The notes under the pieces were generated by a model. That model did not search any database. It was not told where the DNA came from and saw only the letters and a list, made by a program, of their open reading frames with translations. Both the position numbers and the translations under genes were made by a program. Shown here piece after piece: positions 1 to 7,790 of a stretch of 14,946 nt of DNA (its first letter is position 1; every line of letters starts with the position of its first letter). Source of the DNA: an uncultured Mycoplasmatota bacterium (GTDB lineage Bacteria; Bacillota_I; Bacilli_A; RF39; UBA660); assembly GCA_947643295.1 (NCBI GenBank), contig CANRVM010000014.1, forward strand, positions 1-14,946, written 5' to 3'.

Positions 1-760
1 CTTGAATCTCTGTATTATTAAGTCCTTCTATCTTTAAAACTTTAATTTGAGATATCAATTTTAACTGAGAAGCTAATAGTCCAATAATAGAGTTGATATC
101 AAGATTGTACTCTTCTAACTCTTGATATATCTTTAAGGATTTCTTCTTATTTCTTTCTAGTAGGGCATTCGTTAGAGAAAATAGAACCTCACTCGAATCT
201 TTTAGTTTCTTGACAACAAGTGTTTCAATATCCTCTTTCGTTATTTGTTTGCTATCTATTTTATAAATCATTAATTTCTCACATTCGGAATCTATTCTAG
301 TAATATCTTCCTGGCATTTTTCTATTAATAGACGAATGGTTGGAAAATCAATTTGGTAAGAATTTAGTTTTTCTTTGATGTATTTTGTTAAATCTACTTC
401 TTTCTTGATATAGGTAACATTCTTATTTTTCATTAATCTTTTGGAAAGAGAAAGCCTGCTATCTAGTTTATCAGTTGTAATAAAAAGAAGATTATTCTCA
501 CTTTCATAATTGATATATTTTAATAAGTTTTCGATAGCTTGTTCCTTTTTCTCTAAAAAAAGATTTTTGATGATGATTACTTTCTTATCCCCAAAAAGAG
601 AATAGGTATCTAAATCTTCTAAAGCATTTTCTAAAGGATTCTCTGCTACATCATAAACACTTCTTGTTGCTTCATGAAAACCTCTACTACTAATAATACT
701 ATCAATCTCTTTATTAATGATTGTGAAAGATTCGTTTTCAATCAAATAATTATTCGGCAT
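1..760 (-). CDS. holA: DNA polymerase III delta subunit (partial, C-terminus outside window)
   Basis: I translated this reading frame by hand because it runs off the left edge; about 253 codons are present from ATG at 758-760, against roughly 330-350 for the family. HolA opens the sliding clamp as part of the clamp loader. The N-terminal part carries the family pattern: an opening MPNNYLIENE, then a block ending LEDLDTYSLFGDKKVIIIKN (about residues 48-67), and later EDITRIDSECEKLMIY, which resembles the conserved D-I-x-R-I-x-x-E-x-x-K-L stretch of delta subunits. The ATG overlaps the last 11 bases of alaS in another frame, and no strong SD is seen apart from a weak AAGAGA, so translation is probably coupled to alaS. 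It is the last visible gene of the T-box-controlled operon. Identification rests on motif pattern only, but the fit is good. Confidence 0.85.
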   Translation of the reverse strand, partial: MPNNYLIENESFTIINKEIDSIISSRGFHEATRSVYDVAENPLENALEDLDTYSLFGDKKVIIIKNLFLEKKEQAIENLLKYINYESENNLLFITTDKLDSRLSLSKRLMKNKNVTYIKKEVDLTKYIKEKLNSYQIDFPTIRLLIEKCQEDITRIDSECEKLMIYKIDSKQITKEDIETLVVKKLKDSSEVLFSLTNALLERNKKKSLKIYQELEEYNLDINSIIGLLASQLKLISQIKVLKIEGLNNTEIQ

Positions 761-3440
761 TCTCTATCTCTTTTCTTACATAGGTAAAGATGGCATCTAG
801 TTTATCGACCGTCTTACCGCCTCCTTGAGCAAAGTGAGCACTTCCTCCACCATTTCCCAAAGATTCGATGGAAGCTTGTTTTACAATAAATCCAGCATTA
901 ACAGAACAAGAACTTCTAGATATAAATTGAACATTTTCCCCTACTACATTCGCAAAGAAGATAAAACCATGTCCCATTTGTTCTATTAAGGAGTCGCAAA
1001 TACTTTTTAAAACGGAGTTATCCATATTTTCTACTCGCATGATTAATGTTTTAATATGATGAATCTCTTCTATTTTTTCTTTATAAGAATCTAAGTTTTC
1101 TAATGTCTTTTTCAGTCTTAACTCTTGATATTTTTTTTCTAAATCTTTTACTTCTTTTTGAACATATTGAAGTTCATTCTTATTAAAGATAATATCCTTA
1201 TAAGAAGTTGGTTTGGAATTATCAATATTAACATCAAAATCAAGTTCTATCTTTTCTCGTCTTGCACTAGCAATCATTTCTTTAGCTTTCATCAATAATT
1301 TTATCATCTCATCATTATAGGGTTTAATGACATCAAATAAAGCTTGGTCAATTTTAGTAGAAGTAGCAGCTTCGATTCGGTAAACATTACTTCCCTTGGA
1401 TTCGATATTATAAATCGCAAAAGAATGAATATCTTTGGTATTACTAACATGTGTACCCCCACATAACTCCATAGACTTACCCATTTTCACAACACGAACC
1501 GTATCCCCATACTTTTCCGAAAACAAAGCAATCGCACCAAGTTCTTTCGCCTTTTTAATTGGCATTACTTCTGTTGATACAATGTGTCCTGCCTTAATCT
1601 CATTATTGACGTATTCCTCCACTTTTACTATCTCTTCATCCATTATTCTTTTCGAATACGTAAAATCAAACCTTAACTTTTCATCATCTACATAGCTACC
1701 TGCTTGTTTGATGCTAGAAGAAATCACATTTTTTAAGGCTAGTTGTAAAAGATGAACACTAGAATGATTAGCTTCTATCTTCTTACGACGATCTTTATCT
1801 ACAATAATTTCACAATCATCATTTTCAGAAATCACTCCATCTAAAAGTCTAACTTTATGGATGTGTTGTCCATTAGGTCCTTTAAAGACATCGACTACTC
1901 TCGCTTTAAAGTTTTTCGATGTAATAATTCCCGTATCACTTGCTTGTCCTCCACTTTCTGCATAAAAACAAGTCTTCTTTAAAGCAATATAAGTATCTTT
2001 ATTAGTACTTTTTAGTATATCATCTTTAGAAAATATTGCTAAAACATTACTTTTTAAGCGATAAATACCATAAACAAATTTGGATTCTTTTTTAAAATCT
2101 AATAATACTTTCTTTTGCTCTGCCATGGCTGTTTTATTTCTTGCATTTTTCTTCGCAAGCATCTTTTGAACATCCATATATTTCATAAACTCTTCTTTAT
2201 CTGTTGTAAAGCCTGCTTCTTCTAAATACTCTAATGTAAGTTCAAATGGAAAACCATACGTATCATATAATTTAAACGTATCTTCTCCACTTATTATTTT
2301 ATCAGGAGAATTTTTCATTAATTCTTTTAATCTTTTTTCTCCAGCATCTAATGTCTTTAAAAACAATCTTTCTTCTTCTAATACTTCTGTTTCAATAAAT
2401 GGCCTTTTTTCTACTAAATTTTGATAAAACTCCCCCATGATATCCACAACATCAGATACTAATTTATACAAGAATTCTCCTTTTAAGTTTAAGCTTCTCC
2501 CCATTCGAATACTACGTCTTAAAAGTCTTCTTAAGACATATCCTCTACCAACGTTTTCAAAAGTAGCTCCATCCGCTAGAGCGAAAGTAATCGTACGAAT
2601 ATGATCGGCAATAATTTTAAATTCTTTTTGAGAATCGTATAAAATACCAGTTAACTCTTCAATATGTTTTATAATTGGAGTAAATAAATCTGTATCAAAG
2701 TTGGAATCCACTCCTTGAAAAATACAAGCCCATCTTTCTAGTCCTGCTCCTGTATCTATATTTTTATTAGGAAGTTCTTTATAGTTTTTTCGAGGAACTC
2801 CTTTTTTTGAATTAAACTGAGAAAATACATTATTCCATATCTCTACATATCTTTCTTGTTCTTCATCGTTTTGAAATTTTTCAAAGGCATCCCCATCTTT
2901 ATCATATTTTTCTCCACGATCAAAGAAAATCTCAGAATCTGGTCCACATGGACCTTCTCCAATTTCCCAAAAGTTTTCTTCTAGTTTGATAATATGACTA
3001 CTACTGATTCCCATCTTCAACCATTTATGATAAGTATCTTCATCATTTGGATAGACAGTAACATATAATAAATCTTTTGGAATCGCAAAATAATTTTTAT
3101 CTGTTAGTAAATGATAAGCAAACTCAATAGCCTCTTCTTTAAAGTAATCTCCAATAGAAAAATTTCCCATCATTTCAAAGAACGTTTGATGTCTCTTGGT
3201 AAATCCTACATTTTCAATATCTGTTGTACGAATACATTTTTGAATACTCGTAATTCTCTTAGCTTCTGGTACTACGGTTCCATCAAAATACTTTTTTAAT
3301 GGTGTTACTCCAGCATTAATAAAAAGTAAGCTGTCATCATCAATAGGAACAAGTGGTGCAGAGGGTATTACTCTATGACCATTTTCTTCAAAATATTTTA
3401 ACCACATATTTCTGATTTCGTTACTTGTCATTTTTCTCAT
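750..3440 (-). CDS. alaS: Alanyl-tRNA synthetase
   Basis: Charges tRNA-Ala with alanine in the cytoplasm. The 896-residue product has the full-length architecture. The class II catalytic domain (about 1-250) shows INAGVTPLKKYFDG, RTTDIENVGFTKRHQTFFEM and NIDTGAGLERW. The tRNA-recognition helical domain contains ENVGRGYVLRRLLRR (about 295-309). The editing domain has the zinc ligands H559 and H563 in HSSVH and C660 and H664 in CGGTH. The C-terminal C-Ala domain ends with GNGGGSAHFAQGGG. The editing motif reads HSSVH where many bacteria have HTATH; the metal ligands are kept. Start: ATG at 3438-3440 with SD AAGGGAG nine bases upstream; an in-frame ATG three codons later is possible. One base separates it from the stop of the upstream kinase, whose last codons carry the SD, and it overlaps holA by 11 bases. 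Expression is probably set by the T-box at 4021-4170. Confidence 0.97.
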   Translation of the reverse strand: MRKMTSNEIRNMWLKYFEENGHRVIPSAPLVPIDDDSLLFINAGVTPLKKYFDGTVVPEAKRITSIQKCIRTTDIENVGFTKRHQTFFEMMGNFSIGDYFKEEAIEFAYHLLTDKNYFAIPKDLLYVTVYPNDEDTYHKWLKMGISSSHIIKLEENFWEIGEGPCGPDSEIFFDRGEKYDKDGDAFEKFQNDEEQERYVEIWNNVFSQFNSKKGVPRKNYKELPNKNIDTGAGLERWACIFQGVDSNFDTDLFTPIIKHIEELTGILYDSQKEFKIIADHIRTITFALADGATFENVGRGYVLRRLLRRSIRMGRSLNLKGEFLYKLVSDVVDIMGEFYQNLVEKRPFIETEVLEEERLFLKTLDAGEKRLKELMKNSPDKIISGEDTFKLYDTYGFPFELTLEYLEEAGFTTDKEEFMKYMDVQKMLAKKNARNKTAMAEQKKVLLDFKKESKFVYGIYRLKSNVLAIFSKDDILKSTNKDTYIALKKTCFYAESGGQASDTGIITSKNFKARVVDVFKGPNGQHIHKVRLLDGVISENDDCEIIVDKDRRKKIEANHSSVHLLQLALKNVISSSIKQAGSYVDDEKLRFDFTYSKRIMDEEIVKVEEYVNNEIKAGHIVSTEVMPIKKAKELGAIALFSEKYGDTVRVVKMGKSMELCGGTHVSNTKDIHSFAIYNIESKGSNVYRIEAATSTKIDQALFDVIKPYNDEMIKLLMKAKEMIASARREKIELDFDVNIDNSKPTSYKDIIFNKNELQYVQKEVKDLEKKYQELRLKKTLENLDSYKEKIEEIHHIKTLIMRVENMDNSVLKSICDSLIEQMGHGFIFFANVVGENVQFISRSSCSVNAGFIVKQASIESLGNGGGSAHFAQGGGKTVDKLDAIFTYVRKEIENAE

Positions 3441-3441
3441 A

Positions 3442-3999
3442 TTACATTTCTCCCTTATCTATTTTTGATATAATTTTCTCAAGCTCATTTTCATATTCTT
3501 CAATTGTTTTGTCGTTATTATGAACATAGTAATCTGCTATCGCAATAGGACCACCTTTCGCAAGATTTTCAATTTCTGAGTAATCTCTTTTTACTATCTC
3601 TTCTTGATTCAGTGGTCTTACTTTTCTTTCTGCTACTCTATGATACCTTATCTCTTTATCCGCTATTATCGCTATTAATTTTAACTCTTTAAATTCTTTT
3701 TTTAAGACTAAATACTCATCCCAAGAATAAAGACCGTCTAAAACAGTATCTGATTTTTCTAACGTTTTTCTTATTTTTGGAAGTAGGATACTAGCTACAG
3801 CGCTCATCCCATATTTTTTTCTTAAATCCTCTCGTACTATTTTCTCATTTTGACGAGTAAGTTCTAATCCTCTTTTTTTCACTTCATCTAACACCACTCC
3901 ACCAAAATATATATTTTGAAATCCCCTTTTTTCTAAAAACTCACATGCTATACTTTTTCCTGAGCCACTCATTCCAACTATCGCAATTAACTTATTCAT
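3442..3999 (-). CDS. UPF0200 / CoaE-like P-loop nucleotide kinase
   Basis: A 185-residue P-loop protein. The Walker A motif GMSGSGKS is at residues 9-16. The segment GGVVLDEVKKRGLELTRQNE, followed by a basic KYG-containing helix, and the later LDGLYSWDEY and IADYYVHNNDKTIEEYENEL resemble the UPF0200 family known mostly from archaea and distantly related to dephospho-CoA kinase (CoaE). It should phosphorylate a small nucleotide-like substrate, but that substrate cannot be read from sequence. It starts at ATG 3997-3999 behind SD GAGAGG. It lies directly behind the T-box and one base ahead of alaS, so it is the first gene of an alanine-responsive operon. A housekeeping CoaE role is possible, but the sequence is not a typical bacterial CoaE. 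The kinase fold is secure; the exact function is not. Confidence 0.75.
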   Translation of the reverse strand: MNKLIAIVGMSGSGKSIACEFLEKRGFQNIYFGGVVLDEVKKRGLELTRQNEKIVREDLRKKYGMSAVASILLPKIRKTLEKSDTVLDGLYSWDEYLVLKKEFKELKLIAIIADKEIRYHRVAERKVRPLNQEEIVKRDYSEIENLAKGGPIAIADYYVHNNDKTIEEYENELEKIISKIDKGEM

Positions 4000-4020
4000 A
4001 ATATCCTCTCACTTTCTATA

Positions 4021-4080
4021 CAAAGAAAAGACCATCTCTTAGGAGGACATATTGTCCGGTACCATCCTAAATTTGGTCTT
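4021..4080 (-). terminator. Terminator arm of the T-box
   Basis: AAGACCA (4074-4080) can pair with TGGTCTT (4028-4034), followed by the U-rich TTCTTTG at 4021-4027. Inside this, TTAGGA (4065-4070) pairs with TCCTAA (4039-4044) and GGAC with GTCC. The inner helices are shared with the antiterminator, so the outer seven base pairs next to the U-tract are probably the decisive terminator stem. It would also stop readthrough from the upstream AI-2E gene. Confidence 0.65.
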
Positions 4081-4170
4081 AATTCTGATAAAGGTCTCCC
4101 TTTAAAACTAAAAAGTAGCTTTCATAGAAAGATTCTCGCTAATTTCTCACCATCCTTAGCTCTCTTTTCA
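4021..4170 (-). promoter_or_regulatory. Alanine-type T-box leader (tRNA-Ala sensing)
   Basis: Read leftward, this non-coding stretch has the parts of a T-box in order. Stem I begins near 4165 with AGAGAGC, then a GGTGAGAA loop closed by GCTAA (4156-4160) and TTAGC (4138-4142). The specifier is GCT at 4117-4119 in the context GAAAGCTAC, an alanine codon. A stem III-like hairpin AAAGG-GAGA-CCTTT lies at 4090-4103. The antiterminator at 4041-4068 is AGGA, the seven-base bulge TGGTACC, GGAC, loop AATAT, GTCC, TCCT. The TGGT bulge would pair with an ACCA acceptor end, which fits tRNA-Ala. Uncharged tRNA-Ala should favour readthrough into the kinase, alaS and holA. No strong promoter is evident just upstream; only poor -35/-10 matches occur around 4180-4206. 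No separate terminator of the upstream AI-2E gene is seen. Confidence 0.92.
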
Positions 4171-4204
4171 TCCTCTTTTCTATTACTTTTCTTTTATTAT
4201 TGTT

Positions 4205-5353
4205 TTAATTTTCTCTTAATTTATTGATTACATGTATTTTTTCATCTATAAACACAAAAATTACTTTTAAGGTAGCAATCACTGGTGTTGCAACAATCAT
4301 CCCTATGATACCAAAGAAATGTTGAAAAATCAATAGGCCTAACATAATTGTTACTGGATGTAGTTTCATCGCATGTCCCATAATTAATGGCTGATAAAAA
4401 TTATTTTCTAATAGTTGCACTACTACAATAGAAATAATACAACAAACTCCTGTAAAAGGAGAAATTGTAAAACCAACTAATACAGCTGGAACAGCTCCTA
4501 TATAAGGACCAAAATAAGGAATAATATCGGTAATTGCACAGAAGAAAGCAAAAATAAGTGGTGCTTTTAATCCTACCAAGGTTAAACAAATAGCTTGTGA
4601 AATAAAGACAAGCATCATTACCGTAAATACTCCCATTACATATTCTCGTAAAGAATGATTAATTCTCCCACCTAAATCATCAAAATTTTCATGCCATCTT
4701 TTAGGAAGAATATTTCGTAAGTTCTTATTGATTTTATCAAAATCATAAAGCATATAAAAACCAATCATTAATCCCAAAACTACATTCATTCCGCCACTAA
4801 TGATACTTTTACCAAAATTTAATAATGTATTTGGTAAATTCGTAGTTAGTTTAGTCCCAACCCTTTCTAGTGATGCAAATATTTGCTGTTTCACACTAGA
4901 AAGATCAATATCAATTCCTGATGAAAAGGAATTTAAAGTAGAAGAAACAAAACTCTTTGCATCGCTTAAAATACTTGGAATGGTACTGACAAAATCTTTT
5001 ATTTGACTAACAAAAGAAGGAACCATCAAGAAAATAAGTAGCGTTAAAAATCCAAGAAAAATAGTATACACAAGAATACATGCAAGCACTCTTGGAACTT
5101 TTTTCCGTTGTAATAATTTTACTAATGGATCAAATAACCAAGCAATAATAATTCCAATAAATACAGGTGATATTACCAACAACAATTGTTTTATTATAGT
5201 AAAAATATTCATCTGTTTTAATAAGTTAAAAGATAAAAAAACAAGTACAATAATTGATATTGTAAATAAAATACCTAATATTTTTTTACTAAGAACAATT
5301 ACTTCATTTAGATTTTCTACATCCAGATCTTTACTTTTTTTTCTAGAAAACAA
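4205..5353 (-). CDS. AI-2E family transporter (PerM-like membrane protein)
   Basis: A multi-spanning membrane protein of about 382 residues in the AI-2E transporter/PerM family, some members of which export autoinducer-2 or act as ion antiporters; the substrate here is unknown. Hydrophobic helices lie near residues 28-47 and 57-78, then a helix around 90-112. A polar extracytoplasmic region of about 80 residues follows. The C-terminal half holds several more helices, with the family-typical DIIPYFGPYIGAVPA and PLIMGHAMKLHPVTIMLGLL stretches. I chose TTG at 5351-5353 as start because the SD AAGAGGAG (5361-5368) touches an upstream in-frame ATG at 5360-5362 but is eight to nine bases from the TTG. 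Its transcript would run into the T-box leader downstream. A paralog lies at 9856-10914. Family assignment is firm, function is not. Confidence 0.88.
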   Translation of the reverse strand: MFSRKKSKDLDVENLNEVIVLSKKILGILFTISIIVLVFLSFNLLKQMNIFTIIKQLLLVISPVFIGIIIAWLFDPLVKLLQRKKVPRVLACILVYTIFLGFLTLLIFLMVPSFVSQIKDFVSTIPSILSDAKSFVSSTLNSFSSGIDIDLSSVKQQIFASLERVGTKLTTNLPNTLLNFGKSIISGGMNVVLGLMIGFYMLYDFDKINKNLRNILPKRWHENFDDLGGRINHSLREYVMGVFTVMMLVFISQAICLTLVGLKAPLIFAFFCAITDIIPYFGPYIGAVPAVLVGFTISPFTGVCCIISIVVVQLLENNFYQPLIMGHAMKLHPVTIMLGLLIFQHFFGIIGMIVATPVIATLKVIFVFIDEKIHVINKLREN

Positions 5354-5377
5354 TACAACCATCTCCTCTTATAATGA

Positions 5378-5405
5378 ATTATACCATATTATACTTTTTT
5401 TCCAA
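5378..5405 (-). promoter_or_regulatory. Promoter of the AI-2E family gene
   Basis: Leftward TATAAT (5378-5383) preceded by TGG gives an extended -10, and TTGGAA (5400-5405) lies 16 bases upstream as a four-of-six match to -35. The expected start point is just ahead of the SD. A second TATAAT-like hexamer overlaps the spacer. Confidence 0.6.
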
Positions 5406-5436
5406 AGAATTTATTTCTTATCTTTACAATTTATTA

Positions 5437-5442
5437 TATAAT
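5437..5442 (+). promoter_or_regulatory. Probable -10 element of the YigZ-family gene
   Basis: TATAAT at 5437-5442 lies 15 bases ahead of the ATG at 5458. No good -35 is seen at the right distance (TTTCTT at 5414-5419 is weak). Transcription would start near 5449, leaving a leader of under ten bases containing the SD GGTGA. Confidence 0.45.
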
Positions 5443-5457
5443 AACATTGGTGATACA

Positions 5458-6036
5458 ATGTATACAATTAAAAAAAATATCCAAAATGAACTTCTCATTA
5501 AAAACTCTAGATTTATTACAATCTTAAAAAAAATAGACAGTAAAGAACAAATTCCTTCTCTTCTCGAAGAAATCAAAAAAACCTATCCTAAAGCTACTCA
5601 TTATTGTTATGCTTATATTATTGATGAATCAGAAAAATCAAGTGATGATAAAGAACCATCTGGAACTGCTGGACTTCCTATTCTAAGTGTCTTAAAAATG
5701 CAGGAAATGAATCATATCATCGCTATTGTTATTAGGTATTTTGGAGGAATCAAACTAGGTACAGGAGGTCTTGTTAGAGCTTATTCTAAATCTGTTAGAG
5801 AAACTCTAGAACAAGTAGAAAAAAATATATTAGTAGAAGCTTTTTTAATTGAATTGGAAATCAATTATAAGGATCAAAAAAAATTGGATTATTTATTAAG
5901 AGATGGTTTTATTATCAAAAAAGAATTTAAAGAAAAAGTTTTCTATCAATTTTTAATAGAAGAAGAAAATATAAAAATAATTTCTCCTTATTCTTATCGA
6001 ATTATCAGTCATTCTTTTTTAGAAAAAGAGTTTTAA
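5458..6036 (+). CDS. yigZ: YigZ / IMPACT (UPF0029) family protein
   Basis: A 192-residue cytoplasmic protein of the IMPACT family. The family has an N-terminal UPF0029 domain and a C-terminal ferredoxin-like domain; bacterial members are of unsettled function, with a proposed link to translation. Diagnostic motifs are SDDKEPSGTAGLPIL (residues 62-76) and RYFGGIKLGTGGLVRAYS (93-110). I start at ATG 5458 because GGTGA (5449-5453) is well spaced before it and the N-terminus then matches the family. An in-frame ATG at 5374 would add 28 residues unlike the family and would overlap the divergent promoter region. The gene is monocistronic and ends in a bidirectional terminator shared with the convergent cvpA-like gene. 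Confidence 0.92.
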   Translation: MYTIKKNIQNELLIKNSRFITILKKIDSKEQIPSLLEEIKKTYPKATHYCYAYIIDESEKSSDDKEPSGTAGLPILSVLKMQEMNHIIAIVIRYFGGIKLGTGGLVRAYSKSVRETLEQVEKNILVEAFLIELEINYKDQKKLDYLLRDGFIIKKEFKEKVFYQFLIEEENIKIISPYSYRIISHSFLEKEF

Positions 6037-6070
6037 AAAACAGTTCACACTAGTAATGAACTGCTTTTTA
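6036..6070. terminator. Bidirectional terminator between yigZ and the cvpA-like gene
   Basis: CAGTTCA (6041-6047) and TGAACTG (6057-6063) form a seven-base-pair stem with a nine-base loop. It is followed rightward by CTTTTTATT and preceded by an A-run that becomes a U-run leftward, so it can serve both convergent genes. Confidence 0.9.
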
Positions 6071-6781
6071 TTATTTATGATTATAACTCTTTACAAAATC
6101 TTCTAAACCAACTACTTCCGATAACTTTCCTGTTTCAATAATATCCAAAGTGTCTTTTTTACTTATGATATTACAATCGATTAAATCTTTAACAATATCA
6201 ATATTTATTTGACTAATATTAGTATCTCCTGAAACTACACGATGTGTAATTTTCTCAAGATCTTCTAAAGTAGTAGACACTCCTTCAAAACTAGAAGATA
6301 AAATAGGACTGTGATTCATCACAATGTCTACTCCCTTACTGTTTATGAAATAATCTACATTTCTTAATGGAACAGATAATACAAGAAGTAAAATAAATAT
6401 TATGATATATCCTTCTATAATTCCCACAATAAATCCTAATATTTTAGATGGTATGGTAAGAATTACACTTAAATCAATTAGCTTTTGAACAACACCTGTA
6501 CATTTTAACACAACATTATAAATACTAAATAGAATAAGTGCGACGATAAAGAATGCTAATAGCTGATAGATGATAATATTAAGTGTTACTAACCCATTAA
6601 ATCCATAAAATGGTAATAACTTACATAAAAGTAATCCAAGTGGTCCTTTTAATAAAAATGCAACAAAATAGACTAACAAGGTTCCTGCAAGCATAACTCC
6701 TTCTTTAATAATACCCCTCTCAATACCAACAAAACCTGATGCAATAATAAGTAAAATGATTGCTATATCAAATATGTTCAT
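6071..6781 (-). CDS. CvpA family membrane protein
   Basis: A 236-residue protein whose first two thirds are membrane segments: roughly residues 2-21, 28-48, 70-95 and 112-138. A soluble, mainly acidic C-terminal tail of about 85 residues follows. The opening MNIFDIAIILLIIASGFVGI, a short helix-turn and a GIIKEG motif match the CvpA (colicin V production) family. Family members sit in the inner membrane and have been tied to toxin export, stress or cell-envelope upkeep; no precise role can be assigned. I start at ATG 6779-6781 because a full AAGGAGG lies eight bases upstream; an in-frame ATG eleven codons earlier has no SD. It is divergent from the RNase HIII gene and apparently monocistronic. 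Confidence 0.85.
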   Translation of the reverse strand: MNIFDIAIILLIIASGFVGIERGIIKEGVMLAGTLLVYFVAFLLKGPLGLLLCKLLPFYGFNGLVTLNIIIYQLLAFFIVALILFSIYNVVLKCTGVVQKLIDLSVILTIPSKILGFIVGIIEGYIIIFILLLVLSVPLRNVDYFINSKGVDIVMNHSPILSSSFEGVSTTLEDLEKITHRVVSGDTNISQINIDIVKDLIDCNIISKKDTLDIIETGKLSEVVGLEDFVKSYNHK

Positions 6782-6796
6782 AATTATATCCTCCTT

Positions 6797-6835
6797 ATTA
6801 TAAGTATAACTCATTTTGACAAAATATGCTATAAT
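6797..6835. promoter_or_regulatory. Divergent promoter region between the cvpA-like gene and rnhC
   Basis: Rightward, TGCTATAAT (6827-6835) is an extended -10 placed 19 bases before the TTG start of rnhC. Leftward, TATACT (6803-6808) or TATAAT (6797-6802) could serve the cvpA-like gene. Neither direction has a well-spaced -35. Confidence 0.45.
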
Positions 6836-6853
6836 AAATTAGAGGTGATTAGT

Positions 6854-7759
6854 TTGAATGTTGTTATTAAAGTGAATGATGAGATAAAGGAAAAAATGAT
6901 GGAGTATTATAAAGATAAAAGAAGGGATAAAAAAATACCTTATGTGGTATTTCAAGCACAAGAAGAAGATTCTGTTATTACAATGTATGAATCGGGAAAA
7001 GTAATGTTTCAAGGAACTTCTGCTGATGTGGATGCTGCTATGTGGGGAGTAAGTTTAGAAAAATCAAAAGAAAGATTAGAAGAAAAGAAACCAAATATCT
7101 ATTATCATTGTTCTTCGGTTGGTTCTGATGAAGTGGGTACAGGGGATTATTTTGGTCCCATTGTTGTTACCGCAGCTTACGTAACAAAAGAGGATATTCC
7201 TTTTTTAGAAAGTCTAGGTGTCACTGATTCAAAAAAACTAAATGATGAAAAAATCAAAAAAATCGCACCAGATATTGCCAAAAAAATTAAGTACCGAAGC
7301 ATTATCTTAACAAATCAAGAGTATAATGAAAAATATAATCAAAATACCAATATGAATAAAATAAAAGCCATTATGCATAATAGGGTTTTGTTTCAACTTA
7401 TTACAGAGGAAAATCCTAAGTACGATTATATTATTGTAGATGAATTTGCAAGAGAAGCAAGATATTATGATTATATTAAAGAAGCCCCTAATATTCAAAG
7501 AAATATTACCTTTATGACAAAAGCAGAAGATAAAAATTTAGCAGTTGCATCAGCATCCATTATAAGTCGTTACCTTTTTTTACAAGAATTTGATAAAATT
7601 TGTGATAGTCTATCTATCCCTCTCGTAAAAGGAGCTGGAAAAGAAGTGGATTCAATTGGAGAGGAACTAGTTGAAAAATATGGTGAGGAAAAATTAAAAG
7701 AAGTAGCAAAATTAAATTTTAAAAATACAGAAAGAATATTACATACTATGATATATTAA
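6854..7759 (+). CDS. rnhC: Ribonuclease HIII
   Basis: Cuts the RNA strand of RNA-DNA hybrids, removing R-loops and RNA in DNA. The product has about 301 residues. The N-terminal 75 or so residues form the TBP-like substrate-binding domain found in RNase HIII but not HII. The catalytic domain begins with GSDEVGTGDYFGP (about 90-102), whose adjacent Asp-Glu pair is the type HIII signature. Further acidic residues are in VTDSKKL and IIVDEFA, and DKNLAVASASIISR matches the family. Start: the SD AGAGGTG (6841-6847) overlaps an in-frame GTG at 6845, so that codon is unlikely; TTG at 6854-6856 sits six bases after the SD. Monocistronic, convergent with murC. Confidence 0.95.
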   Translation: MNVVIKVNDEIKEKMMEYYKDKRRDKKIPYVVFQAQEEDSVITMYESGKVMFQGTSADVDAAMWGVSLEKSKERLEEKKPNIYYHCSSVGSDEVGTGDYFGPIVVTAAYVTKEDIPFLESLGVTDSKKLNDEKIKKIAPDIAKKIKYRSIILTNQEYNEKYNQNTNMNKIKAIMHNRVLFQLITEENPKYDYIIVDEFAREARYYDYIKEAPNIQRNITFMTKAEDKNLAVASASIISRYLFLQEFDKICDSLSIPLVKGAGKEVDSIGEELVEKYGEEKLKEVAKLNFKNTERILHTMIY

Positions 7760-7790
7760 AAGATACTAATGATTCGTTAGTACCTTTTTT
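7758..7790. terminator. Bidirectional terminator between rnhC and murC
   Basis: TACTAA (7764-7769) pairs with TTAGTA (7777-7782). The stem extends through one mismatch to AAAAG/CTTTT, then TTTTTT rightward. Leftward it ends in TCTTTTAA. The murC stop codon TAG (7766-7768) and its last codons lie within the stem and loop, so the hairpin is shared with coding sequence. Confidence 0.85.

Noticed and set aside
5374..5457. A 28-residue N-terminal extension of the YigZ-family protein from an ATG at 5374
   Set aside because: It lacks an SD, runs through promoter-like sequence and does not resemble the family; ATG 5458 is better supported.
6816..6835. TTGACA followed by TATAAT, looking like a strong promoter for rnhC
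   Set aside because: The two hexamers are only eight bases apart, far short of the usual 16-18, so they cannot act as one -35/-10 pair; only the extended -10 was kept.
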